A DNA stretch of 64,000 nt from Scolanthus callimorphus (lineage: Eukaryota > Cnidaria > Anthozoa > Actiniaria > Edwardsiidae). How positions within the stretch are numbered: position 1 is the first letter of the stretch; every line of letters begins with the position of its first letter. Where the stretch lies: positions 8,706,371 to 8,770,370 of the forward strand of contig CM066912.1 of the NCBI GenBank assembly GCA_033964015.1, in the 5' to 3' direction. The notes beneath the pieces are model-generated. The model did not search any database, was not told where the DNA came from, and worked only from the letters and a program-made list of their open reading frames with translations. The translations under genes and the position numbers were made by a program. Shown piece by piece: positions 42,562-52,738 of the stretch.

Positions 42562-44353
42562 ATGGCGAAAGATGAACTATTGGCGAACAAAAATGAAGGT
42601 GTACAACTAAATTGTGATTTGAGACGAGAGAGAGCGGAGTTGTAAGTAATCCACGTAGTTTCATCGTTTCTGTTGTGTTAGACGAATGGTACCAGTATTA
42701 ACATTCATTGATAAACATCGATCGAGAAGATTGTTTTTGAGTAAGCTTTAAGCGTCGGCAAGTGCCAGATGATGTAAGCTTGAATCGGCTTGAATCTTTA
42801 TACGAGCAGAGGTTTCTTTCTGAAACTCTTTTCCTTTGAATTTTTTAACAAGTCATAGTCATACTTATTGTTCGTCTCTGACAACTGAAGCACACATTAG
42901 GAACAACGATTTACACTTGCTTTGGTTTGTTTGGCTGTTAGTTTAGAGAGCCACAACTTTGGTAGAATATTCGGTCCCAAACAGAAACAAATCTGTCACT
43001 TTGTCACAGATTTTTGTGTGTTGGGCCTACACCAAATAATAGCTTACTCCAAACTGGTCTTACAAATTGCAGCATGCAGATGAGTTTTTAAACTATAGCT
43101 TCAGCTTTAATAATTAAGCTGAAAGCTAATCAATCATCCTTATTGAAGTACATAAATCAAAACCATCATATTGTTGTCATCAACAGGCTTAAAACTCAAC
43201 TCGAAGGAGATGAACAGGCAAAGGCTTGGAAGGTCAAATGCGAAGAGGTCCATATGCTTTTACGGAGTCGATACCCAGATATCACAAACCGGGAAGCTGG
43301 GAAAATTCTAAGAGAAGCATTTCCATTTGCAAAAGGCAAACATGCCACCCAAAAAAGACGAAAGCTGAATGGCATTACTACAGAGTGCGGGCAATTTTTG
43401 AACCTGTGGAAGAGGTGCCGACAAAGAGCTCTACTAAAGTTTCTCTTCTTGAGCAGGAACTTACGACAAAAGAAAAGGAGCTTGCTGCAGAGAAAGAAAC
43501 GCTTGACAGAGTTTGCAGAAATTACTCAAGAAGTGTCCAGGAAGCTCGAATTTTAGAGAAACAAAAGAAAACACTAGCCTTGATAGTGAATGACCTAGAG
43601 GAGAAGAAGCTAAGAAAGCAAGGAAGTGGAGTAAAAGATGCAGCTGAAACAGATGAATTACTCATTAGGGGTATCACTCAGATACCACAACAGCACATGT
43701 CTGAGGGGACACTCATAGGATCTGGAAGTTATGGGGCATGTGAGTTAAAGATGTGGAGAAACATCAAAGTCTGTGTTAAGACGGTGCATCCAACAACTAG
43801 CAAAGAGGAAAGAAAGAAACTGTAATCCTACAAAAAAATGCAACAGTCACTTTTTGTTCCCGTTCTTCTGGGTATCAACACTTTATATTGTTACCAAGTT
43901 CCACTCAGTCTCAAGTGGTACAAGTATCACACTTCACAAGGCTGTGAAGACAATATCAGTAAGCCAAAAGAAATGGATGACCATTTTACACAGATGTGTA
44001 CTTGGGTGAAGTCAGTCCATGACCTTGGATACATTCATAATGACCTTCATTTGAAAAACATTATTCTGGATAGATTAAATGGTCATATTCATCCCCTAAT
44101 AGTTGACTTGGGAAAAGTATGCAGAATCAGTGATGGGAGATGCAGGAATGTTGATGATGTAAATATGTACTTCCGTATTCATCCTTGGGTAGCTCCAGAA
44201 ACTATAACTGGACTATGCAGGGAGTCACAATTAAGTGATGTCTATGGCCTTGGGTATGTCATGCTGAAAGTAAATGAGATTGCAAGTCTTGAGGAGTATG
44301 GCTCTTTTGATAGAAAAAAATGGTTTTATTTTATTTTAAGTGGCTTTGTTTAA
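42562..44353 (+). pseudogene. Coiled-coil protein kinase, two exons, frame-broken
   Basis: Exon 1 (42562-42641) begins MAKDELLANKNEGVQLN and ends at GTAAGT. A 545-base intron ends CAACAG at 43186. Exon 2 joins in frame (LLKTQLEGDEQAKAWKVKCE). After a single-base break near 43355 a long coiled coil follows (SLLEQELTTKEKELAAEKET). The kinase domain then has a Gly-rich loop GSGSYG and VAIK-type Lys in VCVKTV (43715-43780). After further breaks at about 43825 and 43985 it has catalytic loop YIHNDLHLKNII (HRD as HND), a DLG in place of DFG, VAPETI for APE and SDVYGLGYVM. The helix-C region is shortened and the C-lobe stops early at 44353. The catalytic residues are present, so the parent was probably an active Ser/Thr or Tyr-like kinase. 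An AATAAA lies at 44452. Confidence 0.75.
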
Positions 44354-44674
44354 AGAATTTTTGTCAACTATTGTACATACAGCTGTATCCTGAAACCAAA
44401 AGAGCTATGAACGTGAAATATACGGCATTCTTCCTTATTTTGAATGTGCAATAAAATTTCAGCCTTGAGTAGCACTTTAACGTTCAGAGCTCCTTGATGA
44501 GGGTAGGTGGGTGGGATTTTTAAATGGAACAGCCCGTTGTTGTACATTCTCTCAAGGATAGGCCATTAGAAGGGTCACCAGGACAGTTTTTACTTTTTAA
44601 TTTTTTTTGTTACTTTAGAATTTTCTGTTATGCAAAATCTACTAGAAGTACAGTTTTTCTTCAATAATCCATAG
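44354..44674. other. Kinase 3' UTR and spacer
   Basis: Contains AATAAA at 44452 and no ORF. Ends in a splice acceptor 'cttcaataatccatag' at 44674. Confidence 0.4.
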
Positions 44675-44922
44675 CTGAGCCAAGACAGAAAGGTGCTCTT
44701 GTCTCGATTATGAAGGCAGAGTTTATGTCATCTGAGCATACTGACATTGACTCTGGTAGTGAGGATGGGCACAATAGTAATAAAGGGTCGTCTAGTAGTG
44801 AGGAAGTGAGACCTAAAGTACTTATCAAACATGCTCTGCCTTGGCGCAGCGAGGAAGTGGACAGGCTAATGATTGCTTTAGATCGAAGAATTGGGAGACA
44901 CCGTGGCCAGAAAGGATGGTGA
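44675..44922 (+). pseudogene. Acidic exon-like ORF inside the CACTA element
   Basis: After the acceptor at 44674 the frame reads EPRQKGALVSIMKAEFMSSE, then a Ser/Asp/Glu-rich stretch and ALPWRSEEVDRLMIALDRRI to a stop at 44922. The motif 'PLPWRS..VD.....LD' occurs, as I recall, at the C-terminus of some cnidarian transposon proteins. It could be the last remnant of the element's own transposase gene. Confidence 0.45.
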
Positions 44923-45779
44923 AAATTAATCTCCGCCTATTCTTATTGAAATTGTGTTTCTAACTAATGGGCTGTTCCATTTAAAAACTGCCTCCCTATC
45001 AAGGAGCTCGACTTTAACTTTTAACAAGGTTTAAGTATTGAGTTTGTAGAAATTTACCAACTGAGTGGTAAATAGATTTGCAAAAAAGATTGAAGCTCTT
45101 AAATTTGGGGGGATGTGGAGGGGATGGGATTTAGGGGGTTTGGGGATGTGCATGTTTTATCACTTCACAAGCAGTGTTTTTTGCCCATAAAAAAATATTT
45201 GTTCATGTTCGCTATAACCCATAGATAAGCTCTGGGTCCCGTTCTTCAAAAGTGGTAAACTTAAACCCAGGGTTATGTTTTAAAAAAACCCACGCAATTT
45301 AGTAACTATGGTTATCACTAAAACCTTTGAGGAACTGGTTCCATTTGTGCTTTTTTCATTTTAATTAAGAATGACTCGAGCAGTGATTGTTCATCAAATG
45401 GAGTGTGATTAGAATGAAGAGTTTTTATTTTAAGATCAAATTAATTTATTTTTTAGATTAAAAAAGTTAGGCAAAGTAGAGTGGTTTTCAAAATACCGTG
45501 AAACACGCTTACTCTGCTGTATTGTGTGAGCTATATTACCCCTTGACTATTACACATTGTCTCACGGGATTATGGAAACCACTATAATATATTATATTTA
45601 GAATTGATGATTTGACTACGTACGTAATGTACATATTATTTTGAGAGGAATAAAATTGTAACTTTTTTACTATTATAGAAATTGAAAATAAATGATTGCC
45701 AATATGAAACATTCCCTTATGTGTTTTGATGATTTGCTGCTCTTCATCCCTGTCTAAGCAATGCTGTGGTTTGGATTTA
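44923..45779. other. AT-rich interior of the CACTA element
   Basis: No ORF or repeat that I can support. Two short spans repeat the 'ggctgttccatttaaaa' seen inverted near 44521. Confidence 0.35.
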
Positions 45780-46272
45780 AGCTGTAATATGCCAAATATG
45801 AACGCAACGCAAATGGATAAATTTGCCAGGAGTGCAAAGTTAAAACAACGTCAGCTGATCAAATATAGCGAAAATATGTTATTCGCCAATATATTAACCA
45901 CTGCGCAAATCCGGTAAAGTTTTATGTTTAACCCGTATTTGCAACGCGAGCAAATCTAGGGTATTCACGGAATTTAATACATGTTAAAATTCGATGCAAA
46001 GTCTACGTTTGTCAGCAGGTCAAAGACGACTAAAGTTGAAGTAAACATTGTTTTCATAATTGTATTTACTCCTGATCAAAGACAATGTAAACACAGTATT
46101 TACGTTCGTATTCACGCAGTGAGCAAATATGGTGTAAACGCGGCCTTCACGCAGTTTGTTTCGGTGTCAAATATGATACAAATGTCACGTGAGTAAATGT
46201 TGGTAAATACAGTATTCACTATAGCTGCAGCACGGATTTACTGTACTAGTAAATCCAATTTTTCGTCAAGTG
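45780..46272. repeat. CACTA right subterminal repeat region
   Basis: Many GCAAAT/ATTTGC and GTAAA-type motifs (for example 'gcaacgcaaatgg', 'gcgagcaaatc', 'gagcaaatatggtg'), ending in the right TIR. Mirrors 41872-42200. Confidence 0.65.
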
Positions 46273-46470
46273 AGAGCAGCTGTTGCTCTCCCTTGGCGTC
46301 ATTGCTGAAAAAATTGGCTCCCTAAAAGAGTGCAATGCAGTTCTGGCTGATTATGGTCAAGACAGTATCAAAAGGAAGGATCGAATAGTTGTTAAACGAA
46401 AGGGTAATAATCCAGATGCCAGGGTTGAGAGGAAGGACTTGCAAGTAAAATACTTCGGAGGTTAGTAATG
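46273..46470 (+). pseudogene. Conserved exon-like ORF, copy 1 of three
   Basis: Reads LGVIAEKIGSLKECNAVLAD, then IVVKRKGNNPDARVERKDLQ to a stop. Copies at about 52484-52657 and 62575-62768 keep the same frame with a few substitutions. Frame conservation across copies suggests real coding origin. Family not recognised. Confidence 0.5.
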
Positions 46471-47027
46471 ATCAAAAATCCATGCAAATTGATAGGGAAT
46501 CTGAACCCACTGTTTGCTTACATACAGGTCTGTACAGTATGCGGTCAATAAGGTCCTAAAAAGGAATGTTTGTGCAGCACAACTTATCACATTCGAGCGA
46601 AGATGTTTTTTGCTCCGGTATGTCAGCCAGCAAAATGTCTTTTTTGTCCCAGTACATGTTATGTACTGTATACAGAATAAGTTCATCTGGTGCATTTATT
46701 GTTTGCATTAAATTGTCACATGTACAGTATGTTACTCTTTCGTGTTGGCGTTTATTGGAGAATATACATATAATATATAGATTTAGGCAGTGCCTAAAAG
46801 CGGAACTCGCAAATAACAACAATTAAGCACTACTTCACTGACAATCAGGCCACATATTTATTGAACTACAAATCCCTCATTACTTAGATGTTATTTTACA
46901 CTTTTTATACACCTACTTCATAAATGAATAAAAAAGGTTGCACATGTACTGTTAAATAGCTAATTATTCACATCAGTATTTTACATGCATTTCACAGATA
47001 CAGTGTAGTAACCTAATATCCATGGAA
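46471..47027. other. Conserved non-coding flank
   Basis: 'gtctgtacagtatgcggtca', 'gtttgtgcagcacaacttat' and 'gttactctttcgtgttggcg' recur at 52715-52940, 56550-56750 and 62825-63010. No gene. Confidence 0.5.
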
Positions 47028-47036
47028 AACTGTGCC

Positions 47037-48208
47037 CGGGGTGGGGGGGACTCCCCTATTTTTGGGGCGGTGGTGCTTGTCAGGAACTTTCAATTTGACC
47101 CCTAAAAGGTACCAACAAGTAATAGCCTGAAATTCAGACGTATTTTCCCTTGCAATTTTCTTTTGTATTTTCTTACGAGGGAAAATACGTCTGAAATCCA
47201 GGCTCCCAAAACCATTGTTGATTTATTTGCTATAACGGTCCCCTAACAGGTCTGAAAAAAATTATTGTTTTCACTTGGGATTATGCAGGGCATACAGTAA
47301 AACATCATTACTGGGAGTGAATGATGTGGAAAATTTTTGTTGATTGTGCATAGAAAAATATGGCAAATTGTGCCAGAAATTAATAATATGGGGCGTGAAA
47401 AATTCTCTAAAGGTGCAGCATTTGCTGGAAGATGCCAATTTCCTTGGGAGGGGGGACTCCCATATTTTGGGGCGGGGTGCTCATCTGGAACTTTCGATTT
47501 TACCCCAAAGGGTACCAAAAAGGGTGTGGCTTAGTTGATTTTGACCCCTAAAAGGAACCAACAAGCTACAATGGGGGAGAAAAATAAGTAAACACTTGGC
47601 TATCCCTGTTCAATGTTGTTTGGTGCGCGCAGCGTTAATTCAAATTGGCATGCTCCAACATTGGAAGGGGGAACGGGGTGTTTACGATACTTTTGTCCGC
47701 CGCTGTCTGAGTGAAGTAACGCATGCGCACTAGCCTACTTTAGGCACTTGGAAAAATAATACGTGACTGTCTGAAATCACACGCAAATGAGGGCTTATTT
47801 GTTGCCCCTAAAGTTTCCCCAAAAAATGGTGTTTAGGAGAAAATTTATTCCTAAACCAGTGCTTTCATATTATTCAGAACATACAGAACAGTTTTTCAAA
47901 CGCTTTTGCTCGATTCTTAAAATATTTCGCTTGATGTTTTCTGTCGATGTCATCGTTTTGCACGGGGTGTCTGAGCTGATAGTTTTTTTTACAAGGGAAA
48001 ATATGTCTGAAATAAAGGCTACTAACATGTATGATATTGATAAAACCATTGTTGATTTATTTGCTAGAATGGACCCCTAACAGGTACCTTTCCGGAAAAT
48101 ATTGCAAGTTTTCAAATTGTACCCCCTAAAAGGTACCAGAGGCCTGATTTAAACCCTAAAAGGTACGACAAGCACCCCCACCCGAAAAATAGGGGAGTCC
48201 CCTCTGGG
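47037..48208. mobile_element. TIR element with 9-bp target duplication
   Basis: AACTGTGCC flanks it on both sides (47028-47036 and 48209-48217). Inside the ends, GGGGACTCCCCTATTTTT is inverted at the right (AAAAATAGGGGAGTCCCC), followed by repeated 'cccctaaaaggtacc' boxes. A second internal copy of the end sequence lies at 47448-47550. A hairpin 'agacgtattttccctt...' lies at about 47137-47193. No transposase. An 8-9 bp duplication points to a hAT- or MuDR-type driver. Confidence 0.7.
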
Positions 48209-48217
48209 AACTGTGCC

Positions 48218-48729
48218 TCAACCCTAAAGAAATTGCAACATAAGTTTTATTGTGTGATTCCAGAAATTATCCATACCCCTCCCACGGAACTGGTTTGAGA
48301 TGTGAGCCCCAACCTCTCTCGAATTTCCTGTGAAAAATACAGGGATGATATGAGAAACCATATGCTTTGGTAATGAAACCAATCAGGAATGAGCAAACCT
48401 ATAGTCCAGGGAATCTATTGCATCTTTAACACAACTGGATATTACCACAGGGCACAATAGAACAATAATGTGATTCCAGAAAAATACCTTTACCTCCCCA
48501 ATGGAACAGATTTGGAAATTCTTCCAGAGCGGGAACATATGCTTGTTGTAGAATGCACAAACTTGCTAGCTCTAAAGTATCTGGTAACGTACAGTAGGGA
48601 ACACCAGGAAATCACTTTCACTCTTAAGGACCTCAGAATACCAGTGGGTTCCAGGGGTTACTAGTACCTCAGGCTACTAGTACCTCAATGATTCGTCATT
48701 TCTCCTGTGTTTCACGTCTTTCGGATGAT
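48218..48729. other. Flank with one unassigned ORF
   Basis: The frame 48470-48664 (LEILPEREHMLVVECTNLLA onward) has protein-like composition and could be an exon scrap, but no family is recognised. Confidence 0.3.
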
Positions 48730-50140
48730 TTCCATTTAGCGCGCGCTTTGCAAAACAAGGTAGTGTTGTGTACGTTTGTTCTAACATGAATGAAAATTAT
48801 TCTCAGGTCAAAGCTTTCGAATTAGAATTATCCCTGCAAATAACTGTAACCAATATGTAACAGAACCATTTGGGTCTGGATGTCTATGGTGCTTACGGCT
48901 GTACGAACTGAGTTGTTTTTTAGTTTCTGTGGGAGACTCAAACATGGCGGCTTTGTGCCTCGCTTAAGAAATCGCTTAATTAGAACTTAGCTCAAGGCGA
49001 CACTTTTCCAACAAAAACATGTACACTGGTGAGACCTTTAAATGGGATATATTGTCCACTATAATATTTATGAATAAAATTTTTATGAATAAAATGTATC
49101 CTATAACACAGTTCCCCAAGTTTGCAAGAAAATGGCGTGGTTTCGATGTTCCGTGGTGCAACCGTTTTTCCAAGTTTCTGTGCCAACAGTTTGACCTTGA
49201 CCCCGCCCACATCACGTATTATATATAAGTTGCGCGCAACCATTCTCCAAAACAACATCTTGGCGAAAAGAAACTGTTTCTGAATTCATAGGTAAAGAAA
49301 TTAAACTCCGTGCAAAATGCAAGCGCTTTAAATCGGAGAGAGCGAGACAACTGTAGCTACCGAACTATTGCTAACAAGTGCAATATGTCGAAATCATCTG
49401 GAAATCATTTGGAGCTCGCGCGAGTTGCACTTAAAAAAGACAACGGCACGGCTGTCCTGGAACGGAAAACTTGGACGAAAGCCAAAGCTAGCGGACAGAG
49501 AAGAGAGACTGGTCATGCGTCGAGAAAATGTGAACATGAACGTACAGTCGTTGATAGAAGCAACGGGTTTGCAAGGGACTGTACAGCGCCGAACTGTTTC
49601 AAGGTATCTGAACAATTCTGGCTATCGGTTTTTGCAGGCACGTAAAAAGGGTCCATTGAACGAGGGCGACAAATTGAAGAGACTCCAGTATGCGCATAAA
49701 ATGGCACGTGTTCTCAAGACTTATCCAGACTTTTCCACAGAGCATGTGTCATTTTATTTAGACGGGGTTTCCTTCTTCCACAAATTTAATCCTCTTAATC
49801 AACCACAGAGGCCAAAAGCACGTGTGTCGCGCAAGAAGGGGGAAGGTCTAAAGATTACTTCAAGGGGGTCCAAAGACTTGGCTGGATGTCTATAAGAAGG
49901 GCATAATTCTCTGCGAACCTTATAAAAATATGGACGGAACATTCTTTGCAAGATTTATACGGGAAAAGTTCAACCTAACTTTCGCAAAAGCGGGATTGAA
50001 AGCAGGTGGACAGAGGTTGTTCGTAATGGATAATGATCAATCACAAACGAGTAAATTAGCGTTGTCTGCATTAAGGCAAGTCAAAATTACGCCACGCAAA
50101 GAGTCTGGCCTCTTTCAAGTCCTTACTAAAAAGTAACAAC
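48730..50140 (+). mobile_element. Tc1-like unit, copy 1
   Basis: First of three related units (others about 53307-54820 and 57102-58700). It consists of a leader with 'gcgctttgcaaa.caaggta', a promoter-like 'tatataagttgcgcgcaacc' and a transposase pseudogene. Precise termini were not determined. Confidence 0.6.
49330..50136 (+). pseudogene. Tc1/mariner-type transposase, copy 1
   Basis: Cut-and-paste DDE transposase. An N-terminal helix-turn-helix part is spread over two frames (TWTKAKASGQRRETG and the 49368-49895 frame with QSLIEATGLQGTVQRRTVSR). The catalytic domain has a first Asp in FYLDGVSFFHKFNP. A break near 49895 precedes YKKGIILCEPYKNMDGTFF-type sequence, and a second Asp lies in RLFVMDNDQSQTSKLALSAL. 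The third catalytic residue and its PRSPDLNPIE-type motif are missing; the frame instead ends LFQVLTKK at 50136. This copy lacks the inverted rearrangement seen in copies 2 and 3. Confidence 0.75.
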
Positions 50141-51006
50141 GATAATCGTGTCTGGTTTAACAATAAATTGTTTTCACGTTTGCTACAATTTATATGATTG
50201 TACATATATTGTACAAAAAAAAAACGGCTTCTATGGAAACTAGTTTTTTACACGACTGATGTAAATCCGCGTTTAAATAAATTGTATGTATGTATTGGTT
50301 TACTGATTTGATACTTTACTGATTCAACTCACAACTGTTTCCTGATCGTGATTAATATATAGGTTTATACTTCAGTAGCTCATAACGATCGTACGTGCGT
50401 TTGAAGACTTTTAGCTTCGCATTTCACCTTTGCGTTATTGCTCTCTGCACCGTGGTGCAGTGCATACCCATATATGTAGTGCTATACCTTTATATAAACG
50501 AGATAAAGCACGATTAAAAGTTAAAATAACTAACTAACAATGTACCACGCCCCCAACAAACTATACCGGACAATATTTATTAATGATCAATTTTTAATAT
50601 TTGTAAACCGTCAATTTATGGCATTATTCTATTTTTTTTAGATAGATGACTATATTAAAACTTTGGCAGGATTATGGTCAAAATTACAAAACAATCTAAC
50701 AATATTAAAACTACTAAAAGATTGATATAAAAGCTACTGATTTGTAACAGGGTTGTGGCACCTTCTGACCTCCATTTCCTAATATTTGTTCTTTTTTGTG
50801 TAAAAAATGTGAGGGAGCGTGCCCTCCTTATCCCGGCCCATAAAGGGGGCTACTGCCCTGTGTAATATAGCAAAGATGAGGCGAAACCATTCAAGAATTT
50901 CAGCTTTTGACGTACGACTGATATACAAAACGGAATAAAATCTGCATTGTGACCTGAGAAAATCACTGTCGAATTTTGCTTTTTTATAACCCGACTTACT
51001 CAATTG
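50141..51006. other. Non-coding spacer of the tandem unit
   Basis: Matches 58690-59246, with deletions in the latter: 'acacgactgatgtaaatccg', 'gagataaagcacgattaaaa', 'gtgccctccttatcccggcc'. No gene. Confidence 0.5.
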
Positions 51007-51294
51007 CAGAACCGAAGATGCTTTTTTTTATCTATGTCGCGATGCGGTAGTTGAAGCTTTAGGGGAAGAGAAGTGTAGGGAGGCAGACATTTCCTTTTGC
51101 CTTTCACAAACGGTTTTAAAGGAACTCTTAATCGGTGGAGGTTGGCCACGGCAGAAGGAAGTCTCCATGGAACTGTGTCGACTGATTCAGAGGATCTTAC
51201 CCTGGATCAGCAGCCCGACTTCATAGATGTTCCAGCTGCTAACATTCGACCCACTCGGCCATCTGTCATCATGGTCCCAGTAGTTTCTTGCAAG
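51007..51294 (+). pseudogene. Conserved internal exon, copy 1
   Basis: Acceptor 'ctcaattgcag', donor 'TTGCAAG|gtaaat'. Frames of the two copies (this one and 59247-59574) complement each other: RDAVVEALGEEKCREADISF, QTVLKELLIGGGWPRQKEVS, an acidic DDTLSFETVSTDSEDL present only in copy 2, then DFIDVPAANI and PSVIMVPVVSCK. It is likely spliced to the CACPK exon downstream. Family not recognised. Confidence 0.55.
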
Positions 51295-51990
51295 GTAAAT
51301 ATCGAGACAACATAAACTGATATATTCGCATATTTATATTCTGATGGGTTTGATGAACCATTCATTTCCATGACGACGTCATGAATCCCAGGACTCGACC
51401 AAAGTTAATTCAGAGGCATACCTGGTCTCGAAGGGAGAGCCCTAAATCAAGAAGTCAGACGAGGCACAAATACAAGCAACACAGAACAATAAATGCAATA
51501 AAGACGACCCAGGACAAAAAAAAATTACGTCGGTGATGACAAGTGACCATAGTAAACTAGCAAACAAACAAGCATGACTACAATCTTTCGAATCTTGTAT
51601 TTCTTTTTCATGGAACTTATTGAAAGGGCTTACAAATAAATAAAGAACTAGAAAACAACTTGGAATATTCACATCCTTTTTCCTCTTATATCATGAAATT
51701 AGTCAATCAACAGACAACAGCTCAGCCGTACGCGAAATATCCTATACAGGCATTGTGCGAACGGGCACTGGCGAAATATATATATTCTTAAAATATTCTT
51801 GAAAATTTATGTCTGTGCATAGACATGCCTATTCACACTTGTTCTTTTTTTTTCTTGGCATTTGTTGTTGAGTAGAATTGCATTAATGAGTGAGAAATAG
51901 TTTTTAAATAATTGAAACCATTTGTTGGTTTTAGTTAAACCTATTGGGAAGCAATATAGAATCTTACACGTAGGACGGTTTCTCATGCTT
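51295..51990. other. Intron-like spacer, empty site of the 59700 element
   Basis: Contains 'aggcatacctggtctcgaag' (51412-51431), the uninterrupted target of the 59700-61128 element, and AT-rich sequence matching 61140-61690. No gene. Confidence 0.5.
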
Positions 51991-52480
51991 GTCCTGAGTG
52001 TTTTATGAAGAGCAAGGCTAATATTGGAAGGTACTGTAAGTCATACAAGGTTTAAAATTAAAAACCCCGTACTGCAATACGGTTGCTCTGGAATCAATTG
52101 AAATCATCAGAGCAATTATTATTGGCTACCTCTGTCAATGCAGAAAGAACGGAGGTTGCTGAGCCGCTTGTTACATGTGATAAAATCAATTTTAAAGTTC
52201 ACATAAAAAAGGTTTTATTGTAAACAGTGCAATGTGCAGTACAGTATATATAATGGCTGTATCAATTAAACATGGAGCGCACCTTCCAGAAAGGGCATAA
52301 TTGTGCAAAATGATGATTAAACGTGAACTTATGTGTAACTTGTAGTTGTTGTGGTTGACCTTATTGTGTGTAATGTGAAGTAATGGAAACTAGAAGTAAT
52401 GTAAAACATATAATTTTATATTGAACCTTATCTTGAATGAAAATGAAAATGAAACCACCAACAACAAAAATATTCTATCA
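51991..52480 (+). repeat. Cys-rich exon scrap and flank, copy 2
   Basis: 'tgtcctgagtgttttatgaa' then 'gcaaggctaatattggaagg' with a donor GTACTGTAAG, and the same flank as 41311-41650. Confidence 0.5.
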
Positions 52481-52657
52481 ACCTTGGCGTCATTGCTGAT
52501 GAAATTGGCTCCCTAAAACAGTGCAATGCAGTTCTGGCTGATTATGGCCAAGACAGTATGAAAAGGAAGGATCAAATAATTGTAAAACCAAAGGGTAATA
52601 ATCCAGATGCCAGGGTTGAGAGGAAGGACTTGCAAGTAAAATCCTTCGGAGGTTAGT
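52481..52657 (+). pseudogene. Conserved exon-like ORF, copy 2
   Basis: Reads LGVIADEIGSLKQCNAVLAD, then GNNPDARVERKDLQVKSFGG to a stop. The 5' part is truncated compared with 62575 because of a deletion at about 52483. Confidence 0.5.
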
Positions 52658-52738
52658 AATTATTAAAAATCCACGCAAAATCATAGGGAATCTGAACCCA
52701 CTGTATGCTTACATGTCTGTACAGTATGCGGTCAATAA

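Larger units (their letters stand above)
41872..46272. mobile_element. CACTA (EnSpm-like) element carrying a kinase gene
   Basis: The left end is CACTAGACGAACAATTGGAT. The right end, inverse-complemented, is CACTTGACGAAAAATTGGAT. Flanked by AGA at 41869-41871 and 46273-46275. The uninterrupted site 'gtaatacagagcagctg' is at 62570-62586. CACT termini, 3-bp duplication and motif-rich subterminal regions (41872-42200 and 45780-46272) are the classical marks of CACTA elements. No transposase domain is recognisable. The cargo is a kinase pseudogene (42562-44353) and one further exon-like ORF (44675-44922). Confidence 0.8.

Noticed and set aside
42365..42610. 81-codon ORF in the CACTA interior
   Set aside because: It crosses the CACGTG hairpin and the kinase first exon in another frame; no motif.
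48470..48664. 64-codon ORF with protein-like composition
   Set aside because: No recognised family, no splice or promoter context; kept only as a note in the flank entry.
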